The notes under the pieces: generated by a model
Seen by the model: the letters and a program-made list of their open reading frames with translations, nothing else
Told to the model about the DNA's origin: nothing
Databases searched by the model: none
NCBI GenBank assembly: GCA_035541995.1
Contig: DATKMG010000683.1
Location: 1-13,252 of the forward strand
Origin: DATKMG01 sp035541995
Lineage (GTDB): Bacteria > Acidobacteriota > Terriglobia > Versatilivoradales > Versatilivoraceae
Length of the DNA: 13,252 nt
Direction of reading: 5' to 3'
Shown here: one piece after another, positions 1-6,159 of the stretch
How the letters are laid out: each line of letters opens with the position of its first letter
Position numbering within the stretch: position 1 is the stretch's first letter
Made by a program: the position numbers and the translations under genes

Positions 1-692
1 TTTCCTACAACCAGAAGAATAATCAGGCAAACGGAGAAGATAACCTGGATGGGAGCAGCGAGAATTTCAGTTGGAATTGTGGAATCGAAGGCTCTGTATC
101 CGCCCCGGAAATTCAGTCTTTGCGCATGCGCCAAATGAAGAACTTCGCGGCACTCCTTCTCCTGTCTCAGGGAGTGCCCATGATCCTCGCCGGTGATGAG
201 GTGGGACGGACCCAGCAAGGCAATAACAATGCTTATTGTCAGGACAACGAGATCAGTTGGTTCGACTGGGAGGGTCTGGATAACCATTCCGAGTTGTTTC
301 GCTTCTTCAAGCTGCTAATCGCGTTTCGCAAACAGCACACACTCCTGCGGGGGAGGCATTTCTTTGAACGAGAAAATCACCGCAACCCGGGACTGAGCTG
401 GCATGGGGTCAATCCTGGGGAACCGGATTGGTCCTCGCATTCCCGGTCTCTGGCCATGCAACTGATCGGTGGGAAAATGGAGATGGATCTATTCCTGATA
501 GCCAATGCCTATTGGGAGTCACTCGACTTCGAACTTCCTGCTCCGTCTGAGCGAAAAAAGTGGTTTCGGTTCATTGATACGAATCTAAAGTCCCCCAAGG
601 ACATCTGCGACCTAGGACAAGAAAAGGTGTTAGTTCCTCAGCGGCCGTACAAGGTTGGCCCTTATAGTGTAGTGGTCCTAGTAGGACGCTGA
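1..692 (+). CDS. glgX: Glycogen debranching enzyme GlgX, C-terminal part (5' end outside window)
   Basis: Last 229 residues of a GH13-family isoamylase-type debranching enzyme, which hydrolyses alpha-1,6 branches of phosphorylase-limited glycogen in the cytoplasm. The frame is open from base 3, and the coding sequence clearly continues upstream of the first TTG/ATG codons near 120-126. Its first residues read NQANGEDNLDG and FSWNCGIEG, a block typical of GlgX. Next comes GVPMILAGDEVGRTQQGNNN followed by AYCQDNEISWFDW, the strongly conserved stretch after the catalytic barrel core. The remainder is the beta-sandwich C-terminal domain. GlgX proteins are usually about 650-710 residues, so roughly two thirds lies outside the window. 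The stop codon is at 690-692, and rfbB starts 64 bases later on the same strand. TreX-like or other isoamylase naming is possible; family membership is near certain. Confidence 0.93.
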   Translation, partial: SYNQKNNQANGEDNLDGSSENFSWNCGIEGSVSAPEIQSLRMRQMKNFAALLLLSQGVPMILAGDEVGRTQQGNNNAYCQDNEISWFDWEGLDNHSELFRFFKLLIAFRKQHTLLRGRHFFERENHRNPGLSWHGVNPGEPDWSSHSRSLAMQLIGGKMEMDLFLIANAYWESLDFELPAPSERKKWFRFIDTNLKSPKDICDLGQEKVLVPQRPYKVGPYSVVVLVGR

Positions 693-756
693 CCCAGCTT
701 ATCCTCTCGTTGTAAGATATAAGTGGACTGATTGGTTTCTATTGCGAAAGAAGACT

Positions 757-1848
757 ATGGACACCTTGATCGTAACGGGGGGCGCCGGCTTTATCGGCAG
801 CAATTTCGTGCGGTTGGCGCTCAATGAAACCCGGAGGCAGGTCGTCGTTCTAGATAAGCTGACCTATGCAGGTAACCTGTGCAGCCTTGATGAGTTGGCC
901 AGGCATTCGCGCTTCGTATTTGAGCGAGCCGATATCTCCGATCAGAGTGCCATGGAAAGGGTTTTCAGCTGCTACCAACCCTCAGCACTTGTCAACCTGG
1001 CGGCTGAAACACATGTCGACCGTTCCATCGAAAATCCTCGCCCGTTCATCGAAACCAACATTGTCGGGACCTATGTTCTCCTGGAAACTACTCGAAAGTA
1101 CTTGAAGACCCGGAGTACTCGTAAGCAGACGCGCTTCAGGTTCCTGCAAGTTTCCACCGATGAAGTTTATGGGACCTTGGGCCCAGCGGGTCGCTTCTCA
1201 GAGGCCACCCCCTATGTCCCCAACTCTCCTTATGCGGCCTCAAAGGCCTCCGCCGACCATCTGATGCGGGCCTACTTTTCCACTTTTGGGGTTCCAACCC
1301 TGGTCACCAATTGCTCCAACAACTACGGGCCTTTCCAATTCCCGGAAAAACTCATTCCTCTGATGATCCTCAACGCCATCGAAGGGATGTCGCTACCCAT
1401 CTATGGGGATGGTGGGAATATTCGAGACTGGCTTTACGTGGAGGATCATTGCCGGGGAATAATGGCTGTTTTGAAGAAAGGGAAGCCCGGAGAAAAGTAT
1501 AACATCGGCGCAGGAAATGAGAGGACCAACCTGCAAATTGTGGACGGCATCTGTCGGTGCCTCGACAAGGTCCTCCCACCGTCCGAAAACCCTGCGATGC
1601 AGAAGCAGGGACTGTCAAGCTATAAGCAGCTAAAAACACTCGTTCCTGACCGCCCCGGACATGACCGGCGCTATGCGATCGACGCCAGCAAGATCCGAAA
1701 AGAGTTGGCTTGGAAGCCTCGCTGCGATTTGGAGACGGGCCTGGCCAGGACAGTTTGCTGGTATATTGAAAACCGATCGTGGTGCAAGCAGGTTCAAGAG
1801 GGCAAATATAAACGGGAACGTTTGGGATTGGATTTTGAACCGCACTGA
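757..1848 (+). CDS. rfbB: dTDP-glucose 4,6-dehydratase (RmlB)
   Basis: Short-chain dehydrogenase/reductase-type enzyme that converts dTDP-glucose to dTDP-4-keto-6-deoxyglucose with bound NAD+, the second step of dTDP-L-rhamnose and related deoxysugar synthesis. The 363-residue product has the nucleotide-binding motif GGAGFIGS (8-15), the active-site Thr-Asp-Glu triplet (134-136, in STDEVYG) and the Tyr-x-x-x-Lys pair Y159/K163 (in PYAASKAS). The conserved substrate-binding stretches NNYGPFQFPEKLIPLMI and DRPGHDRRYAID are also present. Length fits the family (about 350-360). An in-frame TTG at 742 exists, but ATG 757 is preferred because the Rossmann strand begins directly after it and a purine-rich GAAAGAAGA lies just upstream. 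rfbA follows after 24 bases, so the two are probably cotranscribed. No rmlC or rmlD is visible here. Confidence 0.95.
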   Translation: MDTLIVTGGAGFIGSNFVRLALNETRRQVVVLDKLTYAGNLCSLDELARHSRFVFERADISDQSAMERVFSCYQPSALVNLAAETHVDRSIENPRPFIETNIVGTYVLLETTRKYLKTRSTRKQTRFRFLQVSTDEVYGTLGPAGRFSEATPYVPNSPYAASKASADHLMRAYFSTFGVPTLVTNCSNNYGPFQFPEKLIPLMILNAIEGMSLPIYGDGGNIRDWLYVEDHCRGIMAVLKKGKPGEKYNIGAGNERTNLQIVDGICRCLDKVLPPSENPAMQKQGLSSYKQLKTLVPDRPGHDRRYAIDASKIRKELAWKPRCDLETGLARTVCWYIENRSWCKQVQEGKYKRERLGLDFEPH

Positions 1849-1872
1849 AGCAGCTCAACAACAGGAGGACCC

Positions 1873-2751
1873 ATGAAAGGCATTGTTCTGGCTGGTGGGT
1901 CCGGCACACGGCTCTACCCGTTGACCAGGGCCATCAGCAAGCAGCTCATCCCTCTCTATGACAAGCCCATGGTGTACTACCCTCTGTCGACTCTCATGCT
2001 CGCTGGGATTAGGGAGATTCTCCTGATTTCCACGCCCCAGGACCTCCCCGCTTACCGAGCCCTCCTGGGAAATGGGAACCAGCTGGGGCTAAGACTCGAC
2101 TACGCTGAGCAACCACGCCCTGAAGGGATCGCTCAGGCTTTCTTAATTGGGCGAGACTTTGTGGGGGAATCATCGGTCGCCCTGGTTCTGGGCGATAATG
2201 TCTTTTACGGGCACGGCCTTCCCGAATGCCTGCAGCGGGCGGTTGCCAGAACATCAGGAGCAACCATTTTTGGTTACCAGGTCAGTGATCCCGAGCGTTA
2301 TGGCGTGGTGGAATTTGATGCTTCAGGGAAGGCCGTTTGCTTGGTGGAGAAGCCAATTAGACCGAAATCTCGCTGGGCTGTTACCGGTTTGTATTTCTAT
2401 GACAACCGCGTCCTGGAAGTTGCACGGCGTTTGAAGCCTTCAGCGCGCGGAGAATTGGAAATCACCGATGTCAATCTGGCGTATCTACAAGCGGGGACAC
2501 TTTGTGTGGAGAGGTTGGGGCGCGGAATTGCCTGGCTCGACACCGGAACCCACGAATCTTTGCTTCAAGCATCGAACTTTATTCAGGCCCTGCAGGAGAG
2601 ACAAGGGCTGATGGTTGCTTGCTTGGAAGAAATCGCGCTGCACTTGGGTTACGTTTCGGAAGAAGACATTCGTCAAATTGCTGTTCCCATGAAGGGCAGC
2701 AGCTATGGAAAGTACTTGCTAGGGATACTGGATCAGGAGCCCTCGCAATAA
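1873..2751 (+). CDS. rfbA: Glucose-1-phosphate thymidylyltransferase (RmlA)
   Basis: Makes dTDP-glucose and pyrophosphate from dTTP and glucose-1-phosphate, supplying the substrate of the preceding rfbB product. The 292-residue length is standard. The N-terminal signature GGSGTRLYPLT (8-18) binds the nucleotide and is followed by SKQLIPLYDKPMVYYPLST. LGDN (106-109) carries the metal-binding Asp108, EKP (159-161) is the sugar-phosphate region, GLYFYD is at 172-177, and ELEITDVN and WLDTGTHESLL are conserved in RmlA. The ATG has a strong Shine-Dalgarno AGGAGG at 1863-1868. The 24-base gap to rfbB supports an rfbBA transcript. The substrate is inferred from family motifs; the deoxysugar end product (rhamnose or another) cannot be read from this window. 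Confidence 0.95.
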   Translation: MKGIVLAGGSGTRLYPLTRAISKQLIPLYDKPMVYYPLSTLMLAGIREILLISTPQDLPAYRALLGNGNQLGLRLDYAEQPRPEGIAQAFLIGRDFVGESSVALVLGDNVFYGHGLPECLQRAVARTSGATIFGYQVSDPERYGVVEFDASGKAVCLVEKPIRPKSRWAVTGLYFYDNRVLEVARRLKPSARGELEITDVNLAYLQAGTLCVERLGRGIAWLDTGTHESLLQASNFIQALQERQGLMVACLEEIALHLGYVSEEDIRQIAVPMKGSSYGKYLLGILDQEPSQ

Positions 2752-2814
2752 GCCCACTATCCTCAGGGGATATGCGGGCCTTTTAGGAGATGCGGAAGAA
2801 CTGGGAGGCACATC

Positions 2815-4056
2815 ATGATCCACTTTACAGAATTGGATAACCTTCCCACTTATGACGTGAAGGGTCGGTATGTTGGAGTGTTGACAGACCTCCTGGTAAA
2901 TCCCAGTCAGCATCCCAACCTGGTGGCCCACTACCTAGTCAAATCGCCCAAAAAGCAACTTTTCAGCATACCGCATGATCAAATGCAGTCGATCTCTGTA
3001 CGGGCTGCCATTGCCACCGCCTCCCGCGATGACATTCAACCTTATTCTCCAGACGAAGGAATGATTCGGCTGAAAAAGGATGTGCTCGACCAGCAGATCA
3101 TTGACGTCACGGATCGCAAAGTTGTTCGTGTCAATGACGTAGATTTTGACATTCAGCCCAGCGACCGGCACACAGAGCTGGAAATCATGGCGGTGAACAT
3201 CGGCCTGGCCGCGGCAGTCCAGCGCCTGCTTCAGGGGGTATTGGCCAAACATACGGTCCGCTTGATTACTAGCCGATTTCCCACGAAGACGATTCCTTGG
3301 GGAGTGGTTAACCTCATCGAACCCGATCCGGCGCGGCGAGTGAAACTGCGAATCTCCTATGAAAGATTGGCCGAACTCCATCCCGCCGATATCGCTGACA
3401 TCCTGGAGGAGCTCAGTCACAACGACCAAAAATCGGTTATCGAGTCTCTCGATGAAGAAACCGCGGCTCAAGCGCTGTCCGAAATCCCCACTCGTATGCA
3501 GGTCTCGCTGCTAGAAAGCATTCCGACCGGGAAGGCCGCCGATCTTGTGGAAGAGATGCCTCCTGACGAAGCCGCCGATGTTCTGCAAGAATTGTCGCCG
3601 GAGACCTCAGCCCAGGTTCTGGCCAACATGGAAAGTGAGGAGGCTGAGGAAGTCCGCGAACTATTGGGCTTCGAGGAGAATACAGCGGGCGGCATGATGA
3701 CCAACGAGTATATTGTTGTGGGTGACGCCGCAACCATAGAAGGCGCCATTGTCGCGCTGAAGATTTTTGAAGGAGACCTGGAGTCAATTCACTCTTTCTA
3801 TCTGATCGACGAGGATTGTGTACTGACGGGGGCGGTTCTCCTGGCGCGGGTTATCCTCGCAAGCCGCGATTCTCCTCTCAAGGACCTCTCCAGCGATCCC
3901 CTCATCTCGGTGCCATTTCACGCGGACGAGAAGACCGTAGCCGGGCTTTTCCAGAAGTACAATCTCCTAACCCTTCCGGTCGTCGACGACAATGGCCGGT
4001 TGCTGGGTGTGATTACAGCGGATGATGTTCTGGATCTGTTGATCAATCATCATTGA
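2815..4056 (+). CDS. Soluble MgtE-N/CBS-domain protein with PRC-barrel-like N-terminus; probable metal sensor partner of the downstream NRAMP
   Basis: A 413-residue protein without any membrane-length hydrophobic stretch. It appears built as a PRC-barrel-like segment (about 5-60, containing YDVKGRYVGVLTDLLV), a second similar segment (about 95-165, containing DVTDRKVVRVNDVDFDI), an acidic helical MgtE-N domain (about 180-285, from RLAELHPADIADILEEL), the MgtE linker signature LLGFEENTAGGMMT (283-296), and a CBS pair (about 297-413, ending PVVDDNGRLLGVITADDVLDLL). In MgtE channels the N and CBS domains form the cytosolic Mg2+ sensor that gates the pore. Here the pore is absent and a transporter gene starts within 50 bases downstream. 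The inferred role is a Mg2+- or nucleotide-responsive regulator of that transporter. The start is supported by GGGAGG at 2803-2808. Domain architecture is clear; the function is inference. Confidence 0.85.
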   Translation: MIHFTELDNLPTYDVKGRYVGVLTDLLVNPSQHPNLVAHYLVKSPKKQLFSIPHDQMQSISVRAAIATASRDDIQPYSPDEGMIRLKKDVLDQQIIDVTDRKVVRVNDVDFDIQPSDRHTELEIMAVNIGLAAAVQRLLQGVLAKHTVRLITSRFPTKTIPWGVVNLIEPDPARRVKLRISYERLAELHPADIADILEELSHNDQKSVIESLDEETAAQALSEIPTRMQVSLLESIPTGKAADLVEEMPPDEAADVLQELSPETSAQVLANMESEEAEEVRELLGFEENTAGGMMTNEYIVVGDAATIEGAIVALKIFEGDLESIHSFYLIDEDCVLTGAVLLARVILASRDSPLKDLSSDPLISVPFHADEKTVAGLFQKYNLLTLPVVDDNGRLLGVITADDVLDLLINHH

Positions 4057-4101
4057 TCGGATTTGAATCTCAACTTGGGTGGATCAGGCTCACGGAATGT
4101 C

Positions 4102-5367
4102 ATGAACCGAGAACGTTTCAGGAATCTCCGAATCAATCTTCTGATTTTCCTCAGTGTCTTGGGTCCCGGTATTATCACCGCCACTGTGGACAACGACGCA
4201 GGTGGGATCTACACCTACTCAGTGGCGGGCGCTCATTACGGATATCTCCTCCTGTGGACTTTGGTCCCTATTACGGTTGCTCTGGTAGTGGTGCAGGAGA
4301 TTGCAGCGCGCATGGGGGTAGTGACCGGGAAAGGCTTGGCCGACTTGATCCGTGAGGAGTATGGATTTCGGATCACATTCTGGCTGATGGTTCTGCTCTT
4401 AGTTGCCAATTACAGCAACACGGTGGCTGAATTCGCCGGCCTGGCCTCAGGCATGTCGATCTTCGGCATCAGCCGTCACGTCTCCGTGCCGCTCGGAGCC
4501 ATCCTGGTCTGGATTCTGGTTGTCAAAGGTACCTCGCGGCTGGTCGAGAAGGTTTTCCTCTCGGCGTGTTTCTTTTACGGTGCCTACCTGTTTTCCGGAT
4601 TTCTATCTCATCCCAATTGGACCCAAGCTTTGATTGGCACGGTCAAGCCGACCTTCAACCTAAGTTCGTCCATGATTTATCTGATTATTGGTCTGGTGGG
4701 CACGACCATTGCTCCCTGGATGCAGTTTTATTTGCAGTCCGCCATGGTGGAGAAAGGGATCAAGCTGAAACATTACAAGTACGCACGGCTGGATGTGGTC
4801 ATGGGCTGTTTTGTGACTAGTCTGGTGGCTTTTTTTATCATTGTTGCCTGCGGGGCCACCATCTATGAGAGCGGACATCGCCAAATCCGCGATGCCGGGG
4901 ATGCTGCCATGGCTTTGGGGCCACTGGCCGGTCGGGCTGCCAGTGCCCTTTTTGCTTTCGGTCTGGTGAATGCCTCCCTGTTTTCAGCCTCCATTCTCCC
5001 ACTATCCACGGCCTACTCCGTATGCGAGGGACTGGGACTGGAATCGGGCATCGACAAACGCATGCATGAAGCACCCACTTTCTATGGGCTGTACACGGGT
5101 CTGATCATCGCTGGATCCCTGACCGTGCTCATTCTAAGCGAAGCCAGGCAGATCCCTATTATCTTGCTCTCCCAAGTTGCGAACGGAATTCTGCTCCCCT
5201 TCGTTCTCATTTTTATGCTGCGCCTCTCGAATCGCGAAGACCTGATGGGGGAACACTGCAATAGTAGGGCGTTCAACCGGATTGCTTGGGTCACCTCGGT
5301 CGTTATGATCTTCTTGACCGGCCTACTGGTCTTCAGTGCCCTACTCCCTAGCAGTTTGTCACGGTAA
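4102..5367 (+). CDS. NRAMP-superfamily divalent metal transporter with atypical metal site (Mg2+-type NRMT-like)
   Basis: A 421-residue inner-membrane protein with about eleven hydrophobic helices, homologous to MntH/NRAMP metal:proton symporters. Helix 1 contains GPGIITATVDNDAGGIYTYS (21-40), which aligns with the canonical GPG...DPGN segment: the metal-binding Asp is kept as D32, but Pro-Gly-Asn becomes Ala-Gly-Gly. Helix 6 has TTIAPWMQFYLQS (201-213) in place of the usual Met-Pro-His-Asn, so the thioether ligand that selects transition metals is missing. These are features I associate with the NRAMP-related Mg2+ transporter clade rather than Mn/Fe importers. The MgtE-like sensor gene just upstream strengthens this reading. 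Start: ATG 4102 begins right before the first conserved helix; an in-frame TTG at 4063 would add 13 residues. Neither has a strong ribosome site, though the short gap suggests translational coupling. Substrate is inferred. Confidence 0.88.
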   Translation: MNRERFRNLRINLLIFLSVLGPGIITATVDNDAGGIYTYSVAGAHYGYLLLWTLVPITVALVVVQEIAARMGVVTGKGLADLIREEYGFRITFWLMVLLLVANYSNTVAEFAGLASGMSIFGISRHVSVPLGAILVWILVVKGTSRLVEKVFLSACFFYGAYLFSGFLSHPNWTQALIGTVKPTFNLSSSMIYLIIGLVGTTIAPWMQFYLQSAMVEKGIKLKHYKYARLDVVMGCFVTSLVAFFIIVACGATIYESGHRQIRDAGDAAMALGPLAGRAASALFAFGLVNASLFSASILPLSTAYSVCEGLGLESGIDKRMHEAPTFYGLYTGLIIAGSLTVLILSEARQIPIILLSQVANGILLPFVLIFMLRLSNREDLMGEHCNSRAFNRIAWVTSVVMIFLTGLLVFSALLPSSLSR

Positions 5368-5374
5368 GCCGGGT

Positions 5375-5417
5375 TTCTCACCACCAAAGCACAAAGGAAC
5401 AAAGAAAAAGTCCAAAG
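5375..5417. repeat. CAAAG quasi-repeat in the convergent intergenic gap
   Basis: Between the convergent transporter and cyclase genes lies a purine-rich stretch with CAAAG at 5385-5389, 5392-5396, 5400-5404 and 5413-5417, preceded by TCTCACCAC. The first three copies are 7 and 8 bases apart. On the other strand it reads as CTTTG units ending in GGTGGTGAGA. From general familiarity, similar stretches recur between genes in many environmental bacterial genomes, but no comparison could be made here. It lies outside both coding regions. It might simply be a chance low-complexity tract. Confidence 0.4.
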
Positions 5418-5431
5418 GGTGGGAAGCCACC
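5400..5431 (-). terminator. Possible intrinsic terminator of the leftward efflux operon
   Basis: Read on the minus strand, directly after the cyclase stop (5438-5440), a perfect 5-bp GGTGG/CCACC stem with a CTTC loop (5431 down to 5418) is followed by a T-rich stretch that includes five consecutive T (5409 down to 5405). The stem is short and the T-run begins eight bases after it, so this is a weak candidate. On the plus strand no T-run follows the hairpin, so it would not serve the transporter gene. Confidence 0.35.
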
Positions 5432-5437
5432 GGAGTT

Positions 5438-6118
5438 CTACTCAATAATCGCAAACGCCCGAACGGGAAACGACCCGAGTTGCTTGATTCTGGGCGGCAC
5501 GGCAAAGAAACGGAAGTCGCGTGCGGGTAAGGCCTGTAGATTACAAAGATGCTCTACGATCGGGATCCCTGCGGCCAGCAAAATTGAGTGAACCGGGCGG
5601 CTCAAATTAGCGGTGTCATCAATATTGAAAGAGTCTATCCCCACCAGGGCTGCTCCCGAGTCAGCCAATAGTTGGGCGGCGTCACGCGTCAGAAATGGAT
5701 GGCCCTCAAAGTATTGTTCGCTCCTCCAGTGTACATCCCATCCGGTTCGAAACAAAACGGCCTTTCCAATGACATCTAAGTTTGCACAGAATGGGGCACT
5801 AATGGCTCGTTGTGGCCGTTGAGTGGCGTGAATGAGGATCCCCTCCAAATTTGCAAGGCTGGTCAGCGGAAGTTCCGCTAAATCCTCTCCCTGAGCGTAA
5901 CGGTGAAATGGCGAATCGACGTAAGTGCCCGTGTTGGCCACCATCTCGATCTTTCCAATATGGAAAGTCGTTCCCTCCCCATATATCTTGCAGGAATCTT
6001 CTCGATTCAAGAATTCGCTGATCACAGGGCCTGGCAGGCCTTTGTAAGTGGCCATCCTCTGCTCTATTACGTGGCTGAGGTCGACCATTCGACGGAGGTC
6101 ATGATTTGACATGCTCAT
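5438..6118 (-). CDS. Cyclase / kynurenine-formamidase-family protein with variant metal site
   Basis: A 226-residue cytosolic protein of the cyclase superfamily (metal-dependent hydrolases such as KynB). Family landmarks are DLSHVIE near the N-terminus, the metal motif region NTGTYVDSPFH (62-72), RTGWDVHW (124-131), the Gly-Ile-Asp block VGIDSFNIDD (159-168), and PVHSILLAAGIPIVEHLCNL (175-194). The canonical motif His-x-Gly-Thr-His-x-Asp-x-Pro-x-His is altered: the first His is Asn62 and the second is Tyr66, while Asp68 and His72 remain. Kynurenine formamidase activity therefore cannot be assumed. ATG 6118 is chosen because GGAGGA (6130-6125) stands six bases before it; ATG 6112 and TTG 6124 are alternatives. 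It starts 41 bases after the second permease on the same strand and is probably the last gene of the efflux operon. Its substrate is unknown. Confidence 0.87.
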   Translation of the reverse strand: MSMSNHDLRRMVDLSHVIEQRMATYKGLPGPVISEFLNREDSCKIYGEGTTFHIGKIEMVANTGTYVDSPFHRYAQGEDLAELPLTSLANLEGILIHATQRPQRAISAPFCANLDVIGKAVLFRTGWDVHWRSEQYFEGHPFLTRDAAQLLADSGAALVGIDSFNIDDTANLSRPVHSILLAAGIPIVEHLCNLQALPARDFRFFAVPPRIKQLGSFPVRAFAIIE

Positions 6119-6124
6119 TGACAA

Positions 6125-6130
6125 TCCTCC
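6125..6130 (-). promoter_or_regulatory. Ribosome binding site of the cyclase-family gene
   Basis: GGAGGA on the minus strand, six bases before ATG 6118. It favours that start over the in-frame TTG at 6124, which it nearly touches, and over ATG 6112, which is 12 bases away. A strong own site suggests the cyclase is translated independently of the upstream permease. Confidence 0.7.
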
Positions 6131-6159
6131 GCTGGAAATCTGCGGTAACTCTTTTCTTC

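Noticed and set aside
675..687. Near-perfect inverted repeat GTCCT-AGT-AGGAC at the end of glgX, a possible terminator.
   Set aside because: The stem is only 5 bp, lies inside the coding sequence before the stop, and is not followed by a T-run.
693..756. Possible promoter before rfbB (TTGTAA at 710-715 and TATAAG at 718-723).
   Set aside because: The two hexamers do not have a partner at 16-18 bases, so no sigma-70-type promoter can be supported.
1370..1909. Long minus-strand open frame of 179 codons opposite rfbB.
   Set aside because: It lies fully antisense to the conserved RmlB and start of RmlA, with a product rich in Ser, Arg, Pro and Trp and no recognisable motif; a shadow frame.
2752..2785. 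GCCC...GGGC with a following TTTT after rfbA, a possible terminator.
   Set aside because: Only a four-base-pair stem with a 20-base loop; too weak to support a terminator.
2935..3471. Minus-strand open frame of 178 codons opposite the MgtE-like sensor gene.
   Set aside because: Antisense to a clearly conserved domain protein, no ribosome site or family motif seen.
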